Virus record (IMG/VR): IMGVR_UViG_3300047678_000666
Location: 1 to 41,468 of that record
Length of the DNA: 41,468 nucleotides
DNA from: a virus
Direction: 5' to 3' (one strand)
Shown here: piece by piece, positions 22,000 through 31,200 of the stretch
How the letters are laid out: every line of letters starts with the position of its first letter
Position numbering within the stretch: position 1 is the stretch's first letter
Notes under the pieces: model-generated
The model's input: only the letters and a program-made list of their open reading frames with translations
Told to the model about the DNA's origin: nothing
The model's database searches: none
Position numbers and translations under genes: made by a program

Positions 22000-22510
22000 T
22001 AAAATGATGGGCTCTTGCACAATATTTCTGGCAGAAATTTATGAATGCCCATTGTTTAGTGACTTCCCATTCTCTCTTTAAGAGATAACGGGCCTGATTG
22101 ACTGCATCGGCGGCGTGGTTATCCCAATCGACGCGCCAGTTTCTGGGGTCAAGCTTGCCGATATTGATGAGGTCGGAGATACTCTGAAGAAACTGATCAT
22201 CTTCTTTTTTGTGCGGATTTTCGTCCTTTGGATTTAGGCGCATTTGAATGCGCCGAAGAATTATCAGCGTTTCAGACCTCAATTTATCGTGATCGGCAAC
22301 CAGCTTCGGTTTTTCTTCGTCAGAACGGTCGTTTGTCCGTTCCCAGCTGCTCATCAGTTCTTCCGCCTTGGAAAGATAGTTGGCGATATCGTTTCGCAAC
22401 TCGTTAATCCACGCTTGCCGGAATTCAGAAATCTTTGTGCTTCTTCCAATAAGGCCAGCAACCGTGGCTCCGGCTATGCCGCCAATAAGAACTGCAACTA
22501 TGTCTGCCAT
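21968..22510 (-). CDS. Membrane-anchored protein of unknown function, moron
   Basis: A 180-residue leftward gene between tail chaperone and tape measure. It starts MADIVAVLIGGIAGATVAGL, a glycine-rich N-terminal transmembrane helix, followed by a charged helical cytoplasmic or periplasmic part with EFRQAWINELRNDIANYLSK, SWERTNDRSDEEKPKL, RSETLIILRRIQMRLNPKD and a basic end. I know similar N-terminal-anchor plus FRqxWInxLR proteins in many bacteria and phages without assigned function. GGGAG about ten bases upstream supports ATG 22510 over an in-frame GTG at 22543. Its 3' end overlaps the chaperone gene by 32 bases. Confidence 0.7.
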   Translation of the reverse strand: MADIVAVLIGGIAGATVAGLIGRSTKISEFRQAWINELRNDIANYLSKAEELMSSWERTNDRSDEEKPKLVADHDKLRSETLIILRRIQMRLNPKDENPHKKEDDQFLQSISDLINIGKLDPRNWRVDWDNHAADAVNQARYLLKREWEVTKQWAFINFCQKYCARAHHFITSNRQKFSH

Positions 22511-22551
22511 CGTCTTTGTCTCCCAGTTAAAAGCAATCTTCACAGGATACC

Positions 22552-25086
22552 ATGACCGAACGTAACCTTGCCATCCGCCTTACCGTTATCGACGGCGGCA
22601 AGGTCAAGGCGGAATTGCAGGACATTGGTGATAAGGGCCAGAAGTCGCTACAAAAGATCGAATTGGCCGCGCAACCGGCGTCGAAAGGCCTTCAGGCACT
22701 GGATGCCGCCGCCTCAAACGTCAAAGGACGGGTGGAAGAACTGGCAAGCGGCCTTGGGCCGCTGGGTTCGGCCATGCGCACGCTTGGGCCTGCCGGTTTG
22801 GCAGCGGGCGCAGCGCTGGCTATCGTTTCAATTGGCATCACCAAAAGCATTGAAGAAGCGGCGCAGGCAGAACAGGCCTATAACCGCCTTCAGGCCGTGC
22901 TGAAAGCGACCGGGGAATCCTCCGGCCTTACGGGCAGTCAGATTGCCGGATTTGCCGACCAACTGGAATCGTCCACCCTCACGACAAAAGAAAAGGTGGA
23001 GGAAGCCGCAGCTGTACTGGCGACCTTCCGTTCCGTTTCTGGCGATACGTTCACGCGCGCGTTGACGCTGGCGCAGGATATGTCGGCTGTCTTTGGGCAG
23101 GATTTAGCCAGCAGCGCCACGCGGCTTGGCCGGGCGCTGGAAGACCCGGTTGAAGGCTTGAGCGCCTTGCGCCGCGTCGGCGTGGTGTTCACGCAAAGCC
23201 AGCGCGATCTGATTCAGAGCCTTGCCGATACCGGCAAAGCCGCCGAGGCGCAGAAAGTTATTCTCGACGCGCTGGAAGCGAAAATCGGCGGGGCCGGTGC
23301 GGCGGAAGCAAGCGGCCTTACGGGCGCCTCGCATAATCTTTCCATCTCATGGAAGAATATGCTGGAAGCCATCGGCCAGACGCGCGCCGTATCGGGCGGA
23401 GCGGAACTGGCGCTGAATGGCTTGGCCTCGGCGGTCAAGGCGGTCACCAGCCTATTTGAAAAAGCGCCGATTTCGGAACAGTTGACGGAAGCCAAAGCCA
23501 GCCTGCTTGAAGCGCAGCAAGTTCTTCAGAACCTGCAAAACTTCAAACCGAGCGTCGCCTTTACCGACATCACGCCGTTTCTGGAAAAACAGAAAGCCAA
23601 GGTTGCGGATCTGCGCAAGGAGGTTGATGCGCTGACTGCCGACGCAAAGAAAGAAATCGACGACAAGGCCAATGCCGTTGCTGGGCAGCAAGCCGCCGCG
23701 CGTGACCAGCGTACCGAAGCTTTGGCGCAGCAACGCAAAAAGTTGGATGAATCTCTGGATAAGCTTGTCACCGATCCCTCGGACAAGATCGCCAAGATCA
23801 ACCAACAGCTGGAAGTCACCAAGCAGCGCATCGAAGCCTTGCGCGAAAGCGACGGCAGCAACAACGCGGCAGTTGATGCGGCGCTGAAAAAAGCCAATGA
23901 GGTTGCCAATGCGCAGATTGACGCCATCCAAAAGCCGATTGATGAGGCCGCCAAGCGCGCAGCGGAAGGTAACCAGAAGATTATTGACGATTTACAGCGG
24001 CAACTGCTTGGTTTTGCCGATAAACGGCAAGCCTTTATTGATCAGGCGATTAGCCGACTGTCCGATAAGGCGGGCGATGCCGAACGCGATCAAACCCGTA
24101 AGTTGGCGGCCCGGCTATTTGATCAGCAGGCCTTCACTGAAGCGCAAAAGGTTGTCGATGATCTGAATCAGCAGCTCGAAAAGCTAACTGACAAGCGACA
24201 GGCCTTTATCGATGCGGCGGTCGAGCGCTTGCCATCGGCAGCATCCAATCAGCAGATCGCCGAAACCGAGCAACTTGCGGCAGCGCTGTTTGATCAGACA
24301 CAAGCACAGGAAAAGCTTAATAAGCTTCAGCAGGAAGGCAAGCGCGTCACCGATGAAACGAAAGGCGCGACAGAATCCTACGCCGCAAGGATTGCCCAGC
24401 TCAAGGAACTGCTGGATGCCGGTGCGATCAGCCAGAACGTCTATAATCTCGCGCTGCAAAAGGCGACCAAGGATAATTTAGCGGCGCGTACAGACCCAGA
24501 AGCTGGCGCGCTTCGCGCTTTTCAAAAATACCGGGACGAAGCGGAAGATTCCGCCTCGGCAGTTGAAAAGGCGTTCACCAGCGCCATGAAGGCGACGGAT
24601 GACGCGATTGTCGATCTGGTGACTTCAGGCGGCCAAGGCCTGAAAAGCTTGAACGATCTAGCTCAATCGGTGGTGGCTGATATCACCCGCATGGTGGTGC
24701 AGAAATCTATTACCGGCCCACTGTTCAATGCCATTGGCGGAAGTATCGGCGGCGGTGGCGGTGGATTTTTTGACGATCTGTTCGGTTCCATCTTTCATGA
24801 AGGTGGCGTTGCGGGCGAAGCTGCGCCCAAGCGGCGCGTTCCCGCCTATGTCTTCGCCGGTGCGCCGCGCTATCACGGCGGCGGCATTGCCGGGCTGATG
24901 CCGGATGAAATTCCGGCCATTCTTCAACGCGGTGAAGTCGTGTTGCCCAAGGATGCCCGCTCTGCTTCGCCGGTGAATGTCGTCATGAACATCACGACAC
25001 AGGACGCAAACAGCTTCCGCGCCAGTCAGGCCCAGATCGCGGCGGAAGCTGCGCGCGGCATCAAGCGGGCGAACCGGAATTTGTAG
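22552..25086 (+). CDS. Tail tape measure protein
   Basis: An 844-residue protein that sets tail length and is ejected into the host. The N-terminus has LAIRLTVIDGGKVKAELQDI and a hydrophobic helix (GPAGLAAGAALAIVSIGITK). Residues ~120-260 hold a conserved tape-measure domain (AAAVLATFRSVSGDTFTRAL, DMSAVFGQDLASSATRLGRA, LSALRRVGVVFTQSQRDLI). The middle is coiled coil with a tandem repeat at about 482-595. The C-terminus has MVVQKSITGPLFNAIGGSIG, HEGGVAG and LQRGEVVLPKDAR, as in lambda H-like proteins. By the rule of about 1.5 angstrom per residue the tail would be roughly 120 nm. Confidence 0.93.
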   Translation: MTERNLAIRLTVIDGGKVKAELQDIGDKGQKSLQKIELAAQPASKGLQALDAAASNVKGRVEELASGLGPLGSAMRTLGPAGLAAGAALAIVSIGITKSIEEAAQAEQAYNRLQAVLKATGESSGLTGSQIAGFADQLESSTLTTKEKVEEAAAVLATFRSVSGDTFTRALTLAQDMSAVFGQDLASSATRLGRALEDPVEGLSALRRVGVVFTQSQRDLIQSLADTGKAAEAQKVILDALEAKIGGAGAAEASGLTGASHNLSISWKNMLEAIGQTRAVSGGAELALNGLASAVKAVTSLFEKAPISEQLTEAKASLLEAQQVLQNLQNFKPSVAFTDITPFLEKQKAKVADLRKEVDALTADAKKEIDDKANAVAGQQAAARDQRTEALAQQRKKLDESLDKLVTDPSDKIAKINQQLEVTKQRIEALRESDGSNNAAVDAALKKANEVANAQIDAIQKPIDEAAKRAAEGNQKIIDDLQRQLLGFADKRQAFIDQAISRLSDKAGDAERDQTRKLAARLFDQQAFTEAQKVVDDLNQQLEKLTDKRQAFIDAAVERLPSAASNQQIAETEQLAAALFDQTQAQEKLNKLQQEGKRVTDETKGATESYAARIAQLKELLDAGAISQNVYNLALQKATKDNLAARTDPEAGALRAFQKYRDEAEDSASAVEKAFTSAMKATDDAIVDLVTSGGQGLKSLNDLAQSVVADITRMVVQKSITGPLFNAIGGSIGGGGGGFFDDLFGSIFHEGGVAGEAAPKRRVPAYVFAGAPRYHGGGIAGLMPDEIPAILQRGEVVLPKDARSASPVNVVMNITTQDANSFRASQAQIAAEAARGIKRANRNL

Positions 25087-25108
25087 TCAAGAAAACGCTG
25101 TTTTGTGA

Positions 25109-25441
25109 TCAATCGGGGTTCTTGCCTTCAGCCGCATTTTCAAGAACTGCTCCGCTTTGCGCATCAACACCAATTTCGTATGTTGTCTTTGCGTTTTTAA
25201 TATCGAATGAATAACGGAGACCACTACCGCCTTTTTCTTTTTCTAATTCCTCATCGGTAACTTTTCCGGGATGCGCCTTAAGAGCAATCGCGCGAGCGTC
25301 AACTAAATTTATTTTGGCGTCCTTTGCCAATTCCTCGCCGGTATAGGCTTGCGCCAAACTTGCTGCCCCGATGAGGGCGGTGCAAAGAAAAGCGGAGCTA
25401 AGAATTTTACCAAATGAGAAGCTTTGTGAGGCATGAGACAT
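25109..25441 (-). CDS. PepSY-domain secreted protein, moron
   Basis: A 110-residue protein with a signal peptide (KILSSAFLCTALIGAASLAQA, cleavage probably after AQA near residue 32) and one PepSY domain (LVDARAIALKAHPGKVTDEE, GSGLRYSFDIKNAKTTYEIG, VDAQSGAVLEN). PepSY modules are periplasmic and found with peptidases, redox proteins and metal-related membrane proteins. It lies behind the DUF347 gene on the same strand with a 125-base gap and its own AAGGA ribosome-binding site. Codon use is more AT-rich than in the tail genes, pointing to separate acquisition. Confidence 0.85.
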   Translation of the reverse strand: MSHASQSFSFGKILSSAFLCTALIGAASLAQAYTGEELAKDAKINLVDARAIALKAHPGKVTDEELEKEKGGSGLRYSFDIKNAKTTYEIGVDAQSGAVLENAAEGKNPD

Positions 25442-25566
25442 TTTATTTTCCTTTTAGTTGTCGGAGATAACCACTGCTGCTTGTCAGTCGAACTGCGGGG
25501 CACAAGCTTGTGGAAAAAACAACATCAGCTCTAACTAAGTTTTTAATGCGTCATTTTGTAGAAGTT

Positions 25567-26322
25567 TTAGTGTTGCTTTCCAGCTTTTTGTCTGGAGATC
25601 AAGATACAAGTCACCATAAATAAGAGGAGCGCAGCCGACGCAGAATAACGACTTAACGCTAGTCCACCTGACGCTAAAGGTTTGTCAAGAAAATCGCCCA
25701 GCGTAGCGCCAAGAGGACGCGTTAAGATGAAAGCCGCCCAAAACAAAAAGGTTCGAGAAATTCTTGTCCAAAAATAGGCGGCAACAACGAGTGCAAGTAA
25801 AATGCTGAATACGACTGCCCCACCCACATATCCTAGGCCTGCCGTGTCCGCCGTCCAGTCGCCCAGCGCGGTGCCTAAGGTTTGGGAAAACATGATCGTT
25901 ACCCAATAAAACATTTCGGCTTTTGGTGAATTGATGGCGCTGACCGACACGGTACCAAGCGACTTATACCAAATCGTCAAAGATGCAGCTAACAGGCAAA
26001 GCAATAATGTAGATCCTCCTGCATAGCCAATTCCAAGCGAACGATCCGCGAAATCCGCCAACGTTGTTCCAACGGTTGTCGTTGCAATAATAGTTGCCCA
26101 ATAAAGAAACGGATGAAATTTCTTTGCTTTAATTTGGGCGACTACGGCAACCAGAAAAATAACCGCAAAAATAGCCGTTCCGATCAAATATCCGAGATTC
26201 ATCGACATAGAAACAGCATCGCCGCCGGTCTCACCTAATGTGGTAGCAGCGATCTTGATAATCCAGAAAGCCAGCGTGACTTGGGGAACCTTGCTTAAAC
26301 GTGCTTCAGATGTCGCACTCAT
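25567..26322 (-). CDS. DUF347/COG4705-type multi-repeat membrane protein, moron
   Basis: A 251-residue integral membrane protein with about eight transmembrane segments. Four internal repeats follow a TLGxxxGD pattern: KIAATTLGETGGD, TTTVGTTLADFADRSLGIGY, SQTLGTALGDWTADTAGLGY and TRPLGATLGDFLDKPLASGG. This is the DUF347 (COG4705) family, of unknown or metal-linked function, often next to PepSY genes. Repeated acidic residues inside the membrane suggest ion handling. It reads divergently from the DUF2460 tail gene, and AGGT precedes the ATG. An AT-rich stretch upstream (TTACATTTTATAGG on the minus strand) may hold its promoter. Confidence 0.85.
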   Translation of the reverse strand: MSATSEARLSKVPQVTLAFWIIKIAATTLGETGGDAVSMSMNLGYLIGTAIFAVIFLVAVVAQIKAKKFHPFLYWATIIATTTVGTTLADFADRSLGIGYAGGSTLLLCLLAASLTIWYKSLGTVSVSAINSPKAEMFYWVTIMFSQTLGTALGDWTADTAGLGYVGGAVVFSILLALVVAAYFWTRISRTFLFWAAFILTRPLGATLGDFLDKPLASGGLALSRYSASAALLLFMVTCILISRQKAGKQH

Positions 26323-26363
26323 GATTTTACCTATAAAATGTAACGTGTAGTAACAGGTATAGC

Positions 26364-26963
26364 ATGACCTTCCACGAAATCCAGTTCCCGCCTGATATTG
26401 CCTATGGCGCGCAAGGCGGGCCGCAATATCTGACGACCGTGGTAGCTACCGCTTCCGGCTTTGAACAGCGCAATGCAAGCTGGACGGCCTCGCGCGGCAG
26501 TTGGAACGTAGCTTCTGGCCTTAAAAATCAGACGCAACTTAATACGCTGGTTTCGTTTTTCCGCGCGCGAAAGGGGCGGGCCTATGGTTTCCGCTTCAAA
26601 GACTGGACGGATTATCAGGCGACGGCGCAAGCGCTCGGCACCGGCGATGGCTCAAATAAGAACTTCCAGCTGGTGAAGGTTTATACGTCCGGCCCGGCCG
26701 GGGAAACGCGCACCATCAAAAAGCCAGTGTTAGGCACCGTGAAGCCTTACCTGAATGGCGTGCAGCAAATGTCCGGCTGGTCGATCAATACCACTACCGG
26801 CATTCTAAGTTTTGTCAGTGCGCCGGGCAGCGGCGTTGCTGTTACCGCTGATTTTGAATTCGATGTGCCGGTGCGTTTTGATACCGACAGCATGGCCGTG
26901 ACCATTGAGCAGATCAATCTGCACCAATGGTCGGGCATTCCCATTATTGAAATCCGGGTCTGA
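26364..26963 (+). CDS. DUF2460 tail protein (GTA ORFG12-like, distal tail)
   Basis: A 199-residue tail protein with FHEIQFPPDIAYGAQGGPQY, the strongly conserved RARKGRAYGFRFKDWTDYQA, FQLVKVY, RTIKKPVLGTV and the C-terminal pattern QINLHQWSGIPIIEIRV. This is the DUF2460 family, the distal tail protein of the alphaproteobacterial GTA. It begins 42 bases from the divergent DUF347 gene with no good ribosome-binding site, so the moron insertion probably replaced its leader. Confidence 0.92.
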   Translation: MTFHEIQFPPDIAYGAQGGPQYLTTVVATASGFEQRNASWTASRGSWNVASGLKNQTQLNTLVSFFRARKGRAYGFRFKDWTDYQATAQALGTGDGSNKNFQLVKVYTSGPAGETRTIKKPVLGTVKPYLNGVQQMSGWSINTTTGILSFVSAPGSGVAVTADFEFDVPVRFDTDSMAVTIEQINLHQWSGIPIIEIRV

Positions 26964-27805
26964 TGAAATCTGCCTCCACAGCCCTTGCCGCGCATGTCGC
27001 GGGCGAGACGATGACGCTTGCCACCTGCTGGAAGGTGACGCGCCGCGACGGAACCGTTCTTGGATTCACAGATCACGATCAGGATATCACTTTTTCTAGC
27101 CAGCTTTATCAGGCCAGCACCGGCTATACGCGCTCGGCGATCCATACCATCGCCAATCTGTCGGTCGATAATCTGGACATCGAAAGCGCGCTAAACAGCG
27201 ACACGCTGGATGCCGCAGATTTGCGCGCGGGATTGTGGGACGGGGCCGAAGTCGAAATCTTTCTGGTCAATTGGCAAAATCTCGGCCAAGGCAAGGTTAC
27301 ACTCAAGCGCGGCACCATAGGCCAGGTCGAGCTGAAGGATACAGTTTTCCGCGCTGAACTGCGCGGCCTGACGCAGGCGCTGCAACAGCAGATCGTCGAA
27401 CTTTATACGCCGGACTGCCGGGCTGATCTGGGCGATGCGCGCTGCACGATTGATCTTGCCGCCATGACCGTAACCGGCACGGTTACGTCATCAATCGACC
27501 GACACGGCTTTACCGATACCTCGCGTGCGGAGGCAGCGGGATTTTGGAATGGCGGTCTGGTGGAATGGACAAGCGGGGCTAATCAGGGCCGCAAGATGGA
27601 AGTCAAAAGTTTTTCAGGCGGCGTCTTCACGTTGTTTCTGCCGATGCCGGGCATTATCGCGGCGGGCGATGATTACAGCTTGCAGCCCGGCTGCGACAAG
27701 AGCTTTGCCACTTGCAAGAACCGCTACAACAACGTTCTGAATTTTCGCGGCGAACCGAATGTTCCCGGCACCGATAAAACCCTCGTATATCCGGACTCAA
27801 AGTGA
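26963..27805 (+). CDS. DUF2163 tail hub protein (GTA ORFG13-like)
   Basis: A 280-residue protein of the DUF2163 family, which forms the hub of the GTA-type baseplate. Conserved features are TLATCWKVTRRDGTVLGFTD, HDQDITF, NLDIESAL, AELRGLTQALQQQIVELYTP and the cysteines in TPDCRADLGDARC and GCDKSFATCKNRYNNVLNFR. These cysteines probably bind an Fe-S cluster or zinc, as reported for GTA hub proteins. Start and stop overlap both neighbours. Confidence 0.92.
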   Translation: MKSASTALAAHVAGETMTLATCWKVTRRDGTVLGFTDHDQDITFSSQLYQASTGYTRSAIHTIANLSVDNLDIESALNSDTLDAADLRAGLWDGAEVEIFLVNWQNLGQGKVTLKRGTIGQVELKDTVFRAELRGLTQALQQQIVELYTPDCRADLGDARCTIDLAAMTVTGTVTSSIDRHGFTDTSRAEAAGFWNGGLVEWTSGANQGRKMEVKSFSGGVFTLFLPMPGIIAAGDDYSLQPGCDKSFATCKNRYNNVLNFRGEPNVPGTDKTLVYPDSK

Positions 27806-28248
27806 CGCTCACTCGCATGGATGCCGTGGCGGAAGCCAGAACATGGCTTGATACGCCATTCAAGCATCAAGGTTCCCTGAAAGGCGCGGCGTGTGATTGC
27901 ATCGGATTGATCAAGGGCGTCGGAATTGCGCTCGGGCTTGTCGATTACGACGAAACCGGCGAAAAGGCGAAGCAGTTCCGCAGCTATTCGATGATGCCGG
28001 ACAGCCGCATGATGCGCAAAGGCCTTGCCACATGGCTGGTGCCGATCCCGGTGCCGGAGGCTTTGCCCGCCGACATTCTATTTCTGGCATGGACGCGCGA
28101 GCCGCAGCATGTGGCCTTGCGCACGGATCACGGCATCATTCACAGCTATTCCGGCGTCGGCAAAGTCGTGGAACACGGATTTGATGAGCGCTGGCAGAAG
28201 CGCGTGACGGCTGCTTACCGTTACCCATACTTTGTGGAACATCCTTAA
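27802..28248 (+). CDS. NlpC/P60 cell wall hydrolase of the tail tip (GTA ORFG14-like)
   Basis: A 148-residue NlpC/P60 peptidase. The catalytic cysteine is in AACDCIGLIKGV (about residue 33) and the histidine in EPQHVALRTDHGIIHSY (about residue 94). It would cut peptidoglycan peptides during DNA entry. The GTG start at 27802 overlaps the DUF2163 stop. The stop overlaps the next start in TAATG. Confidence 0.92.
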   Translation: MTLTRMDAVAEARTWLDTPFKHQGSLKGAACDCIGLIKGVGIALGLVDYDETGEKAKQFRSYSMMPDSRMMRKGLATWLVPIPVPEALPADILFLAWTREPQHVALRTDHGIIHSYSGVGKVVEHGFDERWQKRVTAAYRYPYFVEHP

Positions 28249-31200
28249 TGGCAATTCTTGCTCTCGGCATCGCCGGTGCCGGTCTGACTTCGGCTATCGG
28301 CATCGGTGCCAGCGTCGGATGGCTGGGCGGCGTGCTGATCGGCAATCTGCTGTTTGGCGGCAACAAGGGGCAGACGCAGGAAGGCCCGCGCCTTGACGAT
28401 CTCTCGGTGCAGACTTCCACCTATGGCGCGCCGATCCCGCTGGTTTACGGCACCATGCGGCTTTCGGGAAACGTCATCTGGTCAACCGACCTGAAGGAAA
28501 CGCGCCACGAGGAGCACAGCGGTGGTGGCGGCAAAGGCGGGGGCGGCGGCGGTTCAACGCAAGTCAGTTACAGTTATTCGGTTTCCTTTGCGGTGGGCTT
28601 GTGCGTCGGGCCGGTTTCGACCGTGCGGCGCATCTGGGCCGATACGAAACTTGTTTATGACGCGACATCCAGCAATACGCAGGCGACGGAGAAATATCCG
28701 GGCGTTGTCCGCATCCATTTGGGCGATGAAAGCCAGCTGCCGGACAGCACCATCGAAATGGCGCTGGGTGCTGGCAATGTGCCTGCCTATCGCGGCATGT
28801 GCTATCTGGTTTTCACCGACCTGCAACTGGCGGACTTTGCCAACCGCATTCCAAATATCAGCGCCGAGGTTGTGGCATCGGGCGGCCCGCAATGCACACC
28901 CGTTATCCTGCCGGATGTGCCGCATTCGACCCGCGACGGCGGCTGGATTGATCCGGCCCGCGGCACGCTGATCGGCACCACGGTTGATCATGTCATTTAT
29001 AAATACGACCTGATCAACAGCACGCTTTTGTTGACCGCGCCGGTGGTGAGCGATCCCTACGGCGATCTGTGCGGCATTGATAGCCAAGGTTATTACTATC
29101 ACGCCGCTTTCGACAGCGGCGTCGGCATGCAACTTGTCAAACGCCATCCGGACACGCTGGCGATTGTGAAGCGCGGCGTGCCGGGCATTCCGCTTGCGCC
29201 GGGCGGCATCGTGCGGCGGGACAAGATTTTCTCCTATTTCGCGCGCGAGGTTTACAATCTCGATCTTGAACTGATTGCCGACCTTTCCGATGTGTTCCCA
29301 TCGCACGCCTCGCCGGGTTCGCCCATGTGCGACGATCCGGACGGCAATTACTGGCAGGTGGATTCCGCCAAGATCAGGCGCTATGACGGCGGCCTGACGG
29401 AATGGAATATTTCGGCATGGTCGGGCGGCGAAGGCCCGCGCACCATCTTTTGGGATGATTACACTGGCCATCTTTACTTCACCTTTGGCTTGGGCAGCCG
29501 CGTCGTCAAATGGCATCCCTATGATGGCTTCGCCGGTTATGTGGATGATGTCGCCATCGCCGCAGGCCACGGGCTTCAGTCGGATGCCAACCTGCCGATC
29601 AATGGCCGCTTATGGGCCGCCACCGGCTTCGATGTGACACTGGTTGATCTGGTTTCGATGCGGCTTGAGAAGACGATTGATCTTGCGCCTTTCGCGCCGA
29701 CCTTCGCCACACATTTCGGCGGTGTCTACGAGAAGTTCACCAACAGTGTCGTCATCATGACCGATGACGGCGAAGTGAAATATCCGCTGGAACGCTATGG
29801 CTCGAATACCGTAGCGCTATCCGATGTGCTGGCCGACCTTTGCCAAAAGGCGGGCATGGAGCCGACCGATGTTATCACCGGCGCGGTCAGTCAGGCGCTG
29901 CGTGGCTATGTCGTCAGCAGCCGCATGGCGGCGCGCGAGGCGCTGGAACCTTTGCTCGGCACTTTCTTTATTGATGCCGTCGAAACGGACGGCGTGCTGA
30001 ATTTCGTACCGCGTGGCGGCGCTTCGGTTGCCACGGTTGAATACGATGACCTGGGCGCGGTGGAAGGCGCGTCAAATGACACGCCGCTGCGCCTTGATGA
30101 AACCCGCACGCAGGACGTTGAATTGCCGCTGCGGATCGACCTTACCCATATCGATCCGGACAGGGATTACCAGACCAACACCCAGCACGCGGCGCGCATC
30201 GCCAACGCGGTCGGCACGCAGGATCTGCAAACCGTTCAGCTTTCCATCGTGCTTTCGGCGAGTGAAGCGGCGCAGGTGGCGCAGCGCACGCTGACCAATG
30301 CGTGGATCGAGCGCAACGCCTATAAATTCAACTTGCCGCCTTCTTATCTGCGGCTTGATCCCGCCGATGTGATGACGGTTGAAACGCCGGACGCCACTTT
30401 CACGCTGCGGCTCAATCAGGTTGATTTTGGCGGCAACAACATTGTCGCCTGTCAGGCCGTGGCCGAAGACGAAGCGTCCTATGTTTCGAATGCCACAGGC
30501 ACAAGCGTGGCTATTCCATCTTCGCCGATCCGGCTGGCAACGCCGATCAACCTGTTCCTGATGGATTTGCCCATGCTGCGGGCCGGTGACGATAATATCG
30601 GCCTCTATTATGGTTTCGGGCTGCGCAGCGCGGGCAGCGCCGCACTTTATCGTTCGCCGGATCAACTGGCATGGAGCATTATCGGCACCGGCACCGAAGG
30701 CCCGGCCTTTGGCTGGGCGGCAAACGCGCTTGGCAATACGGCGCGCCCGTGGGTATGGGATGAAACCAACACCGTGCAAATTGCCTTGGCGCACGGAACG
30801 CTGGACAGCAAGACGGCGCTTGAAATTCTGAACTGGAACAACGTCGCGCTGCTGGGCGAGGAAATCATTCAGTGGCGCGATGCTACGCTGCTTTCGGATA
30901 ATCTTTACCAGTTGTCCGGGCTGTTGCGCGGACGGCGCGGCACCGAGGATAAAACCGGCACACACCAAATTGGCGAAGGTTTCGTTGTGCTGGCGGCAAA
31001 CGGGCTTTACCGCATGCCGTTGCCCGCCACTGAAATCGACCATTCATCTTATTACAAAGCTTTGCTGACGGGCGGCAACTGGGATGACGCGCCCGTTATT
31101 CCTTTTACTTTTGAAGGTCGCAGCCTGCGCTGTTTTTCGCCTGTTCAGATCAAGGGCAGCCGTGACGGCAGCGGCAATCTTTCCCTCAACTGGCACCGGC

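Noticed and set aside
28554-29570. Open frame of 338 codons on the minus strand
   Set aside because: Antisense to the tail tip gene, with His/Arg-rich composition typical of shadow frames.
30072-31043. Open frame of 323 codons on the minus strand
   Set aside because: Antisense to the C-terminal part of the tail tip gene; same shadow composition.
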